This document shows positions 33,843 through 46,589 of a stretch of 64,000 nt of DNA, piece by piece. The translations under genes were made by a program, and so were the position numbers. Position 1 is the stretch's first letter. The number at the start of each line of letters is the position of its first letter. The notes beneath the pieces are model-generated. The model worked only from the letters and a program-made list of their open reading frames with translations, made no database searches and was not told the DNA's origin. Source of the stretch: Neurospora intermedia (lineage: Eukaryota > Ascomycota > Sordariomycetes > Sordariales > Sordariaceae); the NCBI GenBank assembly GCA_037102815.1, contig BTPP01000007.1, forward strand, positions 1,860,001 to 1,924,000. The letters run 5' to 3'.

Positions 33843-35204
33843 ATGACCCAGCCAAACGTTATCGATGAGGAGGATTACGAGTACGTGGCGGCGACTCATG
33901 AAACATTTCAACGAACACCTCGGGGCCAGCTGACACGGCATCTATCCATATAGCTATGAGTCGCTCCCGCCCAACTTCTCGCTCATCCAGAACATGGCCG
34001 CCGGCGCCTTTGCTGGCATCGCCGAGCACTGCGCCAGTATGTTCCCCTTGTAGCCGATGCGTTCCATCGGAACCATCTTCAATGGGCATTGAGCTAACTG
34101 ATTCTCCCATAGTGTATCCCATCGATGCTGTTAAGGTGGGCGAACGGCCCCTTATCCGTCCACACGCGAGACCCCCACAAGTCACTGACTGGATTTCCTC
34201 AGACCCGTATGCAAATTGTGAACTCGAACCCTTCCGCGGTCTATCATGGCGTCATCCAGAGCACCTATCGAATTGCTTCGACCGAGGGCATCTTCAGCTT
34301 GTGGCGCGGCATGTCCAGCGTCATTGCCGGAGCCGGTTAGTTCGCCTCTCCGTCTCTCCGGATCTCGCGGCTACCAACTAATATCAATCTGATAGGCCCT
34401 GCGCACGCCGTTTACTTTGCGACTTACGAAGCGGTCAAGCACTTGATGGGCGGTAACAAGGTTGGCGAGCATCATTTCCTCGCAGCTGCCACCAGCGGTG
34501 CTTGCGCGACCATCGCCAGTGATGCCCTGATGAACCCCTTCGATGGTATGTCCACCCATATATGCCTATACACTCTGCGGACCCATACACGTAAAAGCGT
34601 AGTTCTAACGCAGTCGCAACACAGTGATCAAGCAGCGCATGCAGATCCAGAACTCCGCCAAGATGTACCGCTCCATGCTCGACTGCGCCAAGTATGTTTA
34701 CCGGAATGAGGGTCTCGGGGCTTTCTACGTCTCGTACCCCACCACGCTGTCGATGACCGTCCCTTTCACCGCGCTTCAGTTCCTAGCCTATGAGTCGATA
34801 TCAACCTCGATGAACCCCACCAAGAAGTACGACCCAGCGACACACTGCCTTGCTGGCGCCGTAGCTGGCGGCTTCGCAGCCGCGCTTACGACGCCTATGG
34901 ATGTGATTAAGACCATGCTGCAGACCAGAGGCGCGGCTCAGGACGCTGAGGTCAGAGCCGTGAACGGCTTTGTGGCGGGGTGTAAGCTGCTGTACAGGAG
35001 AGAGGGTGTCAAAGGTTTCTTCAAGGGCTTGAAGCCCAGAGTGTTGACCACCATGCCGAGCACGGCCATCTGCTGGTCGGCATATGAGGCGTCTAAGTAC
35101 GTTCACCCCGATTCTGCTACCAAAGTCTCAAAAGTATTCCAACAGGTTTCTAACACATTGGACGTTTCAGGGCCTACTTCATTCACCAAAACAGCCAGTC
35201 ATGA
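33843..35204 (+). CDS. MRS4: Mitochondrial iron carrier, mitoferrin MRS3/MRS4
   Basis: Seven exons: 33843-33880, 33954-34036, 34113-34135, 34203-34335, 34396-34545, 34625-35096 and 35171-35204, giving 310 residues. All six introns are 60-79 bases, and exon 3 is only 23 bases. The protein is a six-helix mitochondrial carrier of the inner membrane that imports ferrous iron for haem and Fe-S cluster synthesis. Each of the three repeats carries the carrier signature: PIDAVKTRMQ, PFDVIKQRMQ and PMDVIKTMLQ. It also shows mitoferrin features such as GIAEHCAMYP, SLWRGMSSVIAGAGPAHAVYF and AICWSAYEASKAYF. Splicing at every border restores the family sequence. The gene is unusually intron-rich for this window. 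Yeast has two paralogues, MRS3 and MRS4; filamentous fungi usually have one. Confidence 0.95.
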
Positions 35205-36436
35205 AATGCGGCTGACCTTCGGAGCGGAGGCCATTTGACAGGTGAGTGCAGCTGTCTGCAAAGCTTTCTTGTGTTTCTTCTTATTCCGAGCATGTTGCCG
35301 CTGTATTTGTTAGTGTTAACTCGCTCGCTGCAGCCAGGATCAGCAAAACTTGACATCCTCGGATATCCATGCACGGCGTTAGAGGATAAAAGAAAGACAC
35401 TGCCTCCTTCCAGCGTATGAAGCCAATCAGACGCGAGATGGAGGAAGCCCAACACCACTCAAACTCGCTCACTTGCGGGGACTAAATGTCCATTCATTCG
35501 CTCTTGGCGTCCGTCTGAGAACGGGCAAATGCCTGGGCGCGTTGGCCGCGAGGGCGCACTGCGGAACGGGGTACTTAGAGGCTGGGACGGGCACAAGGTG
35601 TCCTTCACCCTAGCCAGGAACAATGGGGTTTTGCGCAATACCAAGCGACTACAAGGATACAAAGCAAACACAAGGAACACCAAATCCAACTATGTACGTA
35701 ATGTAACTTTGTTTCCTTGTCTTCTGCTGTTTTATACTCCTCGCACAAATTGTTCCCAAGGGTTCCTTTCTTCACCCACAGTCATGGGTTGTACCGAACC
35801 TGAGAGATGCAGGCTATTAGTGCGTTGTGCTTGGTGGCGTGATTGGTGAGGCAAAAGCAAAGCCTGGTGTGCTGCTAGTCTGTCCTAGGTCTTCAACAAC
35901 CAGATTGCAGTTATGTATTGATGGCGAGGTAGTGTGGAATCACGGTGGCTGTGTGTAGAAATCAGTTCCTAGGTCTTCACGGATGATCATATCTTCTTAC
36001 CGATTATATACCACCTACGAGTTATGGCTTACGCTTGTATTGTATCACATCGGAGACAACCATGATTTGCATTCGGCCGAGATTTTTCTTGTGGGAATTC
36101 ATTGGCCAGCTGTATCGTCTTCCATCTGCATACTAATAACCACCTGCAACAAAATGAGGAAGATTCAAAAATTGCCATGTCGCAATATACCGAAAAGCCG
36201 GTCAGTTAATACTCAATGCTATGAACAATTATTACTGCGTGTTCTCTGCCCGTTCATTCGTTCGGTGATGCCTACGTATAGAAGCCTCAACTTAACTCAC
36301 AAACTCCTGAATCCAAGCTTCCCAACCTTGGAAGTTTCAAATGCGTCGCGCGCCTGACACCATAATCAAGAACAACATGGCATTCCACATGCTTGTGGTA
36401 TCCACCCATGTACCCCGATGAGCTGTCCCGCGATGT
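35205..36436. other. Intergenic region between convergent MRS3/4 and the J protein
   Basis: It contains two 3' UTRs; no gene or distinct repeat is supported. Confidence 0.55.
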
Positions 36437-38069
36437 TTAGCCACCAAACGGAAACCCTCCGGGAAACCCGCCACTCCCGTACTGAAATCGGAACCCGCCT
36501 CCCGGTCCGCCCTGCTGAAACATGTACGGGTTACCACCATGCCCGCCGAAGGGCTGACCTCCCTGTTGTCCCTCGTGCGAATTTGGGTCGTCGCCTCTGT
36601 CGAACCGTGCCCGTAACTCGGGGTCGCTCAGTACCTCGTACGCCTCGTTGATCTGAGCCATCTTCTTCTCGGCCGCCTCCTTGGTCAAACCTTGCTTGGC
36701 TGCCTTGTCTGGGTGGTGAATCTTGGAAAGCTTGCGGTAGGCAGACTTGATCTGTCTCTCATCCGCATCGTGGGAGACGCCCAATACCTTATAGTAGTCC
36801 TTCGTCTTGGAGCGTTTGAGTGCAATCTGCGCCTTCTGAATGAGGGGGTTAATGACGTCTGATTTGGCAGGGTGTTCCTCTAGGGCCTTTTGAAGGGTAG
36901 CGATGGCTGCGTCGTACTCTTCGGCCGCGATCTGAACTTGCGATTGGTACAGGAGGGCATAGAGGGCAGTGGGATTGATAGCTAGCGACTCGACGCAGTA
37001 GGTGGAGGCTTTTTTGCTGTTTGACTGGTGAGAAGGAGCTGGTGTTAGCTACCTTGTTCCATACTGACGTTGACTTGGGGGGCCGCTTGAGAAGTCGACT
37101 TACTTCAAAGTATGCCTGACACGCTAATTCTACTAGTTGTCCTACCAACACATTGCCCGCGGACTTTGGAATCGTCCCGTCCGCCCGAAGCTTCTCAACT
37201 TGGCTCTTGACCTCCTGAATGAGGCCTTCCCCTTCTCGATTTGGAACCAGGTTCTTTACGGCCGTCATTGGTTGTTTCTTGTCCAATGCCTTGATCGCTT
37301 TCTGGACCAGCTTGTCCGTCATCTTCTCTTCCTTCAGCAATGCTGCGCATACCTTGCTGTCTGGATCCGAATGTAGACATTTCCTGATTGCTGCCAGCCC
37401 CCCTGGGAGATCGCCGAGGGCGTAGAAGGATATGGCCGAGATTTTGAGATGCGGGGTTGTGTCGCCAGGCTTCATTTGCAATATGTGTTGTAGGTCGCTC
37501 ATGCCCATCTCCAAGTCACCTCGCTCGAATAAACACTTGGAACGTAACTGGCGCAGCGCAACAGCCCGGTTCGCAACCATGATGGCGGCTCCGGCTTGCG
37601 TAACACATTCCTCCCAATCCCCGCTGGCTGCTGCCTTCTCGGCAAGGCCGGCAGCAACAGCGGCATCCTCCAGCGCAACTAGTTCGTTCACTTTCTTTGC
37701 CTTCTCGTAGTGCTCCCTCGCGGCGTCCCAGTCGGCGCTGCGTGCCTTCAACTTGCCCAGCTGGATGTGGGCACCTTCGAAACCAGGTTTGAGCGCGAGC
37801 ACCTTGTTGAAGTCATCGGTCGCTTGCGAGGTGCGGCCAAGCGAAAGGTAGGTGGTGGCACGCTTGAAGAAGGTCAGGTAGTTGGAGGGGTCGCGAGCAA
37901 TGGCAGCATCATAGTAGACGAGCGCATCACTGGTCTCCCCTTTTGAGAGATGGCTTTGCGCCGAGGCGAGGAGGTTGGAAAGTGGCAGATCGGAGGGTAT
38001 ATCGGCCGGAGAAAGGCCGTTCACAATGGAAGCGGCCGCAACGGCAAGGGCTGATAGCCGGATCAGCAT
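36437..38069 (-). CDS. DNAJC3: ER-lumen TPR plus J-domain co-chaperone (DNAJC3/P58IPK type)
   Basis: Exons are 38069-37104 and 37024-36437, giving 517 residues; the intron is 79 bases. A hydrophobic N-terminus (MLIRLSALAVAAASIVNG) acts as a signal peptide. TPR repeats fill residues about 28-390: ASAQSHLSKGETSDALVYYDAAIARDP, YLTFFKRATTYLSLGRTSQATDDFNKVLALKP, and others up to ALYALLYQSQVQIAAEEYDAAIATLQKAL. The J domain begins at about 396 (KDYYKVLGVSHDADE) with HPD at about 425 (KIHHPDKAAKQG). A Gly/Phe-rich tail ends in GGFPFGG with no HDEL-type retention signal. The architecture equals mammalian P58IPK, which feeds unfolded proteins to BiP in the ER lumen. Budding yeast lacks a close counterpart, so the role is inferred from the family. 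Confidence 0.92.
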
Positions 38070-38466
38070 CTTAGATGATGGGGAAGGCCGAAAGCCAGTC
38101 GTCCACTCAACTCGAGACGCAGGTGGCTTGTTTATCGAATCGTTATTAGGATTGTAAAGACTGAATGACAGAAATGGCCACGATTAGGTTTGTGATCAGG
38201 AGAAACTAAAGTTTAAAAGACCTAAGAGATTGACAGGGTGAAGAGTGAATGAAGGGCGATATGAGCTTCAACAAACTGGAGAATGGAGGTTGATGGAGCC
38301 AAGTTGTCCTTTGACGGATGACAGCGTTAGCGGCACGGCTAGCGCCCAGTATATGTAGTAATGGGTGTACGTACCTTGCTACCACGCTAAGGGCATGCAC
38401 GTGGCACTGAATGGTAGACGAGACTCCTGCCACCTTATTCGAGTGTCTACTATACCTGATGGTAGT

Positions 38467-38490
38467 GTATAGTGGAAACCCCTGCAACTG
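38467..38490 (+). repeat. Lone MITE-end-like sequence
   Basis: The string TATAGTGGAAACCCCTGCAA (continuing CTGC) resembles the end of the MITE at 15921 (TACAGTAGAAACCCCTG). Twelve bases, GAAACCCCTGC and neighbours, are shared. I found no inverted partner within about 500 bases, so it may be a broken relative or chance. Confidence 0.35.
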
Positions 38491-39340
38491 CATCCCCCAG
38501 GAACCAGCAGTATAAACACACCGTATAAACACACCGGTTGGTGCATAGGATTTAGCTAGCCGAATTCGCTTCAGCTGCAACCATATAACTATATACTGCA
38601 TCCTGATCTCAGACGTCTTCTTTGATATGTATGCACTGACGGGCTCGGTCCTAAGTAGTAAGGTTTTTGGTAGAGTATCGCCATTTGGTATGTAGAATGC
38701 CCTGGTCTGAATCACATGCAACTTCAGGATATTCTACTGTGCACTAGTAAGTATCATACGCATTATTCTATAGTCCAGGTACTTCCTCTCCCGGTATCCC
38801 TGTCCCTGACGCTTTCATGTATCGATGCGAGGGTGCGAGCCAGGCGATTCCTTTCTGGCCGCCTATGTTCACACTCGCTACCACTTCTAGGCATTGTCTA
38901 CTATTTGAAGCTAACCACCCGTGTACATCAAATAAGGCATCTCACAGAATGTACACCGCGGCCATGTCTTTTCGAGGTAGATTAGCTGTGCAGACGACTT
39001 GCATCTCTCAAAAAGGTCGTGGCCCAAGGTGGAAAAGATGCCCTCAAGTTGCTTCGAACCAGAACGCATCGTTTTGACGAGCTTTCAAAGTTGACTCTCA
39101 ACCACCAACTATCACAGTCATTCTGATAACCTGGCGACGACGTGTTCCACGAGGTGTCACCGACCTTGCTGCATCGACCATCGATTGGGGTGCTTCTTTC
39201 GGCCTGTTCGGACCATACAAACTGTTTGGAACGCACTCTGTTGTCCAGAAGTGGATCGCCTGTTCCATGTGTTATACAGTTCACCCCTGATGCGCTCGTT
39301 AGCGTGGTACTTGCAGAGGACTTTGGTTTCTTTTTCTCCC

Positions 39341-39363
39341 TTTTTTTTTTTTTTTTTTTTTTT
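39341..39363. repeat. 23-base T homopolymer
   Basis: There are 23 consecutive T on the plus strand inside a pyrimidine-rich stretch. It is not linked to any gene border that I can define. Confidence 0.9.
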
Positions 39364-40129
39364 CTTTCTCGCATTCAGGATAATTAGGCGGGACTACTGG
39401 CGAAAATAGCATCCACTTGGCTATTGCTCGCTGTGAGGCGATCGTCTATCGTTCTCGATCTTAACTTTGTTTGGAACAAAGGGGGTTCCAAAATCCCTTG
39501 TCTTCTTTCTTGTCCGAGGTCGCAATCTCGGTCTAACAAACAAGCAAGCATAGATATGTATTATCGAAACACGTTGCCGTACACACACGCCTGCCTAGGT
39601 ACATAGTAACCTTGAATTCTTATAACAACAACCTGAAAACCACGTTTGGAGCAACACAAAGAGGAACTGCCAGCGTGTTTGAAGGGAGAGCCGGTGATTA
39701 TGAGCGGCATCGAAAGATCCAGATGCACACTTTGACACTAGGCTCCAAGCTACCCATAGACGGAAGATTAGAAGAGCATCCCCATAAAACGGCCAAAACA
39801 TGTATTCTCCGAGACTCGAAGATCATATCACCCCCGGATCCCCCACCTGTCCTCCTTGCCGTCCATACCGCCACTATCACCCCCACAACCACCTTGACAG
39901 CAACCAGGAGAGTATCCTATACATAAGAAAGCCGTGGAATCACAGTGTTCCTATGCGCAAAAAGAACGAAAGTAAAGGAAAAGCGAAGACGAAGCCACTG
40001 ACGACTACCAACCACAATTGCTTTATGTCGACGTTGAATCTAATGTGTCCTAGAAGACGCCCAAGCATGCTCGAGCTGGTCGATTAATAAACAGCTGGGA
40101 TCAACGGAAGACGTATAGGCAAGCTGAGA

Positions 40130-42904
40130 CTACGAAGAGCTTTTCGGATATTCACCAGGAATATGAAGGTGGGATATGGTTGGAGCGCTGTCATTGCGCA
40201 TTCCTCCGATAGTTGGGCGTGTTCGATCCTGGAAAACGTCATCACCACTGTTACTGTCCATCTGCCCGACCATGACTGTTCTTGGCATTGTATGGCTGGG
40301 ATGTTGAGCACTCGCAGATGCGATATCGTTGTGCATGCCTCTCTTGTCCCCCAGTGGGGACACTGCTTGTAGGGCACCCATGGAGGCTGGGATATCTCTG
40401 ATATCAGAAGCCACCCCTCGCTGGCCGTGACGAGCGTTTTGCTCGTCCGCGTCGTGGTCCTGTCTAGCAAGTAATGTCATATCGGGACAGATTTGACAAC
40501 CATCAGTCTGTCCGCCATATTCCCGGAGAATGACATCATCGCCTTGGTTTCCAACAGTATAATGCATCGACAGGGGTTGGCCGTCAATTTCGTTGTGTAC
40601 GCCATGAACTTGATTCCGATTTGGGTTGGCACAAGTGTAATCGCCCTGATGTACTGTAAGAGTGGGCCCCTCGCAATCCGGTGGAGTTGGTTTCCGTGTT
40701 CTATCGTGTTGCTCTATGGCGCTGTCTGGCAATGTGGTAGTAGCCGCGGTGGCATCGACAATGCCGTTCTCGTCGTTTCCGGAACTCACACTAAGCGGGG
40801 AAACGGGAACCTGTAAGCGTCTTTGTGCATTTACCTGGAGATCAGATGGGAATCGCCCACCTGAAGGACGTCGCGGCAGAGCGTCTTGCCTCAGCGGCTG
40901 GTTGACATATGCCACGTTTGCAGAAAAGGGAGGCTCCTCGTCGTCATTGACTCCATCGCTACTAATGGAAGACCGCTGAGAGGACCTGCTGTAGCTTCTT
41001 CCATGGCCGCGAAGGAAATTGGTGCGTTCTTCCGGGGTCCGCTCGGTAAGCATTTTGATGTCCTCATACCATGCCATCATCGTATCATGGCTTTCGGCGC
41101 GGAATACCCACGTATGGCCACGGTGCATTGTTCCGGTTTGGCGTCCTTTAAGGATGAACTTGTTGGACGAACTGCCCTCGGTAGAATGAGACCCAAGCTT
41201 TTGCTCCGGAAGGTAGAGCGACATGACCGGCCCTTGTCCCTTATCGGCAGACTTGAACTCGTGTAGGTGGGTAGGCGAGAGTACGTACCTGCTATTGTTA
41301 GTAAAAGAACAGAATATGCACTGCCGGGAAAAACCTTCTCTTGATGGCTCGAATACTTACCATCCTGCCGAATAGCTTTTCAAATATTTGCTTTTGCGCT
41401 CCAAAAGACCCGCTCGGATTTCCTGACAAGCGTGATGGTCACGGCCGGGATAGTGAATGAACTCAGCCGATCGCATGGGCACGTCCGGATCCACGAACTG
41501 ATCATCTTTTCGAATGAAGGAGTTCCATTCGGTATCTTTGGGCATGGAAACTGGGCCAATTCGAAGCTCTTCAATAGCACTGTAAGCAACATCCGACTCT
41601 CTCTTGAGAATACCAGCATAAGCGTTGTAAGATTTTTGTATCTCGCCAACGACAATGGACTCGAGCTCCCGTCCCGAATTCTCAAGGTTCAGGTAAGCCT
41701 TTGGGTACGGCAGTTAGCTGTGAACAGGACTCTCCCAACGAGCCACATGGTGAAAAGTGCGTACCTGATGCAGATAGTTTTCCTCGTCAATTTGCCTTTC
41801 CAGCTGGCGATCCACTGCTAGTCGCAACAGATATGGATCTTCTTTGCCTGTTGTAAGAGCTGGGTCGAGTTCGGTCTTGCCAAGAACTTCCTGAAGACTA
41901 TTCACAGCTCTTCGAGTGGCCTCCATTTCCTTGTCAACAGAGTTCTTGAAATCACCAGAGAGATTTTTGATTTCCTTGATCTTCTGGTGTAGGTCACTCC
42001 GTAAACCCGTGAGTGCTAGGATAACATCCTCTTCAATCTCGCGTGCTTTATTGGACTCGGCAATGGCTTGCTTGTTGTAATTTCGCAGAACCTGGAGGGC
42101 ATCGTCTAGCCCACCATCTGAAAGAAATCCTGGGGGAGTCGACGTATTATTCAGTAGATTCCCCAACCTAATGAGCGATTTGGAACGGTGCTCATAGTGT
42201 GTCTGGATCTCTTTGAAAAAGACAATAAGGTCTTTGAGAATCTTTCGCCATGCTAAGAAACAAAAACATGAAGGTTAGGCGCGGACTCTGTCAGCAGACA
42301 GGTATGAACTCATACCTTGAAAACGGTTGGCAAGGACGTCGGTGGGACTGCCTGCCGTCGGAACCGGGCAGTAAAAGGCACTGTTCATTCCTTCTTGGTC
42401 GGAGTTCTGTTGAAGTGCCAAACTCCGAACACTCCCCGCTTTCATGCTGCGACGGCTGCCGCTCCGTTTGAGGCTCCCACTACGTCTAAGAGACGCTTTT
42501 TTCTTGAGAGTGTTGCTGCGGGACATGGAAGCGGTCCCATCCCCGTTAAGGCCATTCACAGAACCGGCGTACGAGTTCGTTCGGTACATGGTGCTGTGAG
42601 GTCGCGTGCCGTCGACGATCGAGCTTCCTCGTCGACCGGCATCCCACTCCTCGTTGAATCTGGCTGAGTGAGGAGCAGTGGCCATGTGTTCATGATCAGA
42701 TTGCATCAGGTGAGTATTGGCCAGGGTGTTTGACGCGGTCTCGGCATCAGGGCCACCGGAATAGTACTGTGGTTGTTGTGGTGGGTGCTGCTGCTGCTGC
42801 TGCTGTTCATGGATAATTTGCTGCTGGTCGGGAAAGTAGCTGTGTCCGCGATCAAAGTTCATGTTGGGGGAGGGGGCCCCGACTGGAGATCTAGCGGTCA
42901 TCAT
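40130..42904 (-). CDS. SLM1: SLM1/SLM2 family: BAR-like plus PH domain, TORC2 substrate
   Basis: Exons are 42904-42316, 42252-41765, 41698-41361 and 41288-40130, giving 857 residues; introns are 63, 66 and 72 bases. SLM proteins bind PI(4,5)P2 at the plasma membrane (eisosomes) and bring TORC2 to its kinase targets. Residues 1-195 are Gln/Ser-rich, with poly-Gln and SRSNTLKKKASLRRSGSLKRSGSRR as likely phosphosites. Residues about 197-440 form the helical BAR-like domain (AWRKILKDLIVFFKEIQTHYEHRSKSLIRLGNLL...). Residues about 450-570 form the PH domain (AGLLERKSKYLKSYSAGWYVLSPTHLHEFKS ... RGHTWVFRAESHDTMMAWYEDIKML). The last 290 residues are disordered. The end, SAPTISHLHIPGEYPKSS, may be the counterpart of the calcineurin-docking motif of yeast Slm proteins, but this is a guess. 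All splice junctions restore conserved sequence. Confidence 0.92.
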
Positions 42905-45900
42905 GGTGAGTGTCGGCGCGCGCCGCAGGACACCTCACCCAGTACTGGGACAAGGACAGAGAGTAGGGTCGGGAGTTGGGGAAGTAGAGCGGCTGGTTGG
43001 GTCGTGGTAGCGGTAGCGGGAATGGTCGACTAGGATATCTAGTCGGCAGACCTTGGGCTGTACGAGAGGACGAGAAGACGGATAGGCAATAGGTTTTGGA
43101 GAAGGGCAGCGTAAATGAGAGCCTGGATGGACGCGCGCGGGTGTTGAGGATAGCAACCTGGATATGCTTGGATGATGAGGCTGGAACCAGACCAGTAGAC
43201 AAACCGAGTCGGGCGATCCAGGACTGGAAATTGAAAATAAGATATTGCTACCGCTACCTAGCTCTGGGGTTGTGACTGGCCGGGAAGACAATGACGGCGC
43301 ATCCGAGACTAGAGGTAGTAGGAAATGTGGGCGCGTGGAAGGTGCTCGTGGTAGAGGTAGCGAGGCGGTTTAGAACTAGAGGAAGAAGGCGAGCAGGGAA
43401 AGTGGTAATGTTGCTTTGGTGCCTTGGGCCGTCTGGGGACAGGAGGAATGATGTCGTCGTCACCGGGGGCAGGGCAGCAACAAAGAACGCTGGGCAGGGT
43501 CTGGGCTAATTGTGCTGCTGTAGCGTGCGCTATTCCGGGCATATGATGGAGCTGTTGATCGCCCCCCGCAAATTACGGACCGGGGCCTCGACGGAGGTTC
43601 AGTTGCAGCTTCAGATGAAGTGACCCCACCCAATGGCACACCACAGTTCCCAGACAGGTCGCGCTTAAGCTTACCTATTGTTTGACCCTTTTTTTTGGTG
43701 GATGTGGTTCTCGTTCCTCTCTCTGGAGTCAGTCTGGGATTCCTCAAGCAATCAAGGTCAGTCCTAGAAGTACTCTGTGAAACGTAATCTTGGCTTGGCA
43801 CTCAGATAAGCCTAGTGTAATGTACATAGATGACATTGGTAGCTGAGCAGAAAGAGACGTCCGGCTAAACCGAGCGAGCCCGTTCAGTGCGAGACGGGAG
43901 CTGGTGGTTCCAAATTACAGGTTTTAGTTGTCATATCACAAGACCTTGCATAGACACGACGGCCAGAGCAGCCCATGGTTGACCCATTACATCATCAAGA
44001 GCGAACACCACGTCGAGCTATCTTGAGCCAGGTGAGCCTGGCCACAACAGGCACTGTCCTACTGTACATAGTTCTAACAGGTAGAGGTAACCTGGGTAGG
44101 TAATCTGCCGTGAACTACCCGCAACCAGGCGCTTCACATAACCCGTGGTCTTGCTGTTTCGATCGAGGTCCAAGACGATTTCCACGTTTGCCAAATTGGG
44201 CAATCTCACTGCGAATCAAGTGCACGTTGAATCACAAAGGTGGCCGTTCTTTGTGCCACCAACTACTACTGCGTAAGTATCCGCCCGGCGGGTGACGTAT
44301 TGCGGCCTTGGTTTTGCCATCGTCCGCCCAACGAAAAATGTCTCCCATCCCTCTTCAAAACCTCAAGGTACTGGATTTGATCATTGTCTGGCAGATGAAT
44401 GGCAGGTCAAAATACGACCAATTGCGTCAGTGGGAACAAACGGAGCAGGTGCTAAAATGCCAAGCCACGTAGTTTGATCACCATATAACTTGAAGGCATC
44501 TCACGTGTGAAGGCTAAGCAGGGACTACTAGTCGAACACAATCGATGCAAGGTTGTTTGTCTTATTCGCATATTAGCACAAACTATTTTCCAACATCTGT
44601 CCTTGAAAGTTTCATTGTTAAGCAGTCTCCTATGCATTCTACATCTTCTTGTAAAGGAGTAATATAGTAACATGTTTTATTATTACAATATAATTTCTGT
44701 AGTAATTTTTGTTGCAACAAGTAAAGTGTTTGTAAAATAAGAGGCCAGTGCATAGACTAATAGTAAGCGTTTAATATACTAAAAGATGCCGAAGAGCCAG
44801 AAAAGTAGGTTGTTGTGCTCTGATACGGAAGTATAAGTGTCCACTCCTATAAAATTGAACTCTTATAAATATAAAAACTTAACAATTATTATTGCAATTA
44901 GTAGTCAGCAGTCCTAGTATAAGTTAGTAACTCATATACTCATTTAACTGTGTGATAAGTAGGGTGCTAGTACAATATTAAAAAAAAAAAATAACAAGTT
45001 ACAAAAGGAAGGGACATCAGTTGAAGATAGTTGCAAGGCACAACACGAGTATTTACATAATTTAATAGGTTGAAACTCGCGACTTTCATGGGGAGAGAAA
45101 AGAGCTAGTAGAAGAGATGTAAATACCTGCACTCAATAAAAACCTCTTAATACAAGCTCAAAACCGCCAGAATCACTCAAAGCCTCCCCTACCTTCCCCA
45201 CTATCTAATACCCTCGTTTGAGTACCATGTTAACAAACTTACTAGGACTAATGTGTACATTAGGTAGATGTAAGAGTCGTCCTTGTGCGTGATCTGTGTA
45301 GACACCAAGTCCAATGTAGGGACGCCGTTCAAAGCTCCGGATTCCGACTGGCGTGCACACTCGCATTAAATAGGCTTTTGCAGGATACCTCGATAAGGAG
45401 AAACTGGGCGTATCTATCTAGCTCGTCTAGGACAAATAAACGTGGACTCTAGAACATATGTTATCGACAACTTGACAAGACACCAACGAGACTGTATGGC
45501 TTTAAATGACTATTAGGGACTATGAATGACCTAAGAGGACGAATGAAGGGAGTAAGAGTAAATGGAGGAATTATGCAACTCGTCTTAGTGTTCAAGGCAA
45601 CGACATGGTCTTGGTTGTCTGGCCCGGCTGCAGTCTGTGTCAATTTGTCCTAGACGAATTCAGTCTCACTTGTGACTCCAGTGGCTGCGCAAAATTCCAC
45701 CGAGCTTATCGTGGTGTTGTCAAGGATCTGCTGTCCTGGACTCCCGGTAGGGCTCTTAATCGCGAGACGGCCCGCAGCCCTACCTACCTAGTGTGCATGT
45801 CCACTTCCATGTGTAGCGGCGGCCAGCCGAGCTTCTGAGATCGGGGTTGAGAGAGCAGAATGACACGTAGATCTTCCGGTTCACATAGCTTGCATGTAAA

Positions 45901-46088
45901 AGTGCAGTACGCCGCCCATGTAAGCCGCCCTTCCTTTCTGCTTCTGTGGTCGGTCCCGGGTCTCACGAAGCCGAAGCTTGACACTTTGCAGCCGTCTGAG
46001 CGGTGCTTATTACGGGCCGTGTTTCTTGGAAGGCCATACGCAGTAGTAGCGTACAAATAGGTAGCACTCCCTGACCCTATAATGTTAA
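42905..46088. other. Intergenic region, 3.2 kb, left flank of the transposon
   Basis: The left part (to about 43560) is probably the SLM1 5' UTR and promoter. 44560-45130 is clearly more A+T-rich than its surroundings, with an A tract near 44980, and could be an old decayed repeat, but I cannot recognise any coding trace. No gene is supported. Confidence 0.5.
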
Positions 46089-46126
46089 GGCCCTGATCGG
46101 CTGGCTATACATCCGGGTCGTGCAGA
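46089..46126 (+). repeat. Left terminal inverted repeat of the Harbinger element
   Basis: 38 bases, starting GGCCCTGATCGGCTGGCT. The first 14 bases equal the right end exactly, then six scattered differences follow. TAA precedes it. Confidence 0.9.
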
Positions 46127-46589
46127 GGTAAAAGTTGGCTTTTTAGTTGCCAAGACTAATTTAAAAAATAGACTTGACCAGATTTAGCAGCGTTTTCACG
46201 CCAAAAGCTATTCTAACGAGTTTCTGCACGAACTAGGGTACTAAATTTCATACTACGCTAATACAGCGTTCATCACCTTCCAATACAGGTTAAAGATATC
46301 TACTTTTTCATAGTATTGAGCACTCTACACGCCTAATTCTACCAAAATCAACGAAGGTCTCTAGACCACCCTCGTAGAGCTCGTATAAATTACTCGTACA
46401 GATTAGCACGTACAGACGGTGCAAAAAGATAAAAATTTAATTGAATTAATATAGTCCCGGGGTATAAATAAGGCTCTATTATATTTTAAAATATTTCGGT
46501 ATAGGGTATTAAAAACGACTATCTATTATATTCTCTATATAAATTAATTATATATATCCTATTATAAAAATTAATATAAATAGTACTAA

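Larger units (their letters stand above)
38070..40129. other. Intergenic region, 2.1 kb
   Basis: The left part is the DNAJC3-type gene promoter. It contains a sequence like one end of the 15921 MITE (38467-38490), CACGTG at 38398-38403 and a 23-base T tract at 39341-39363. The right part is the SLM1 3' UTR. No gene is supported. Confidence 0.55.
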
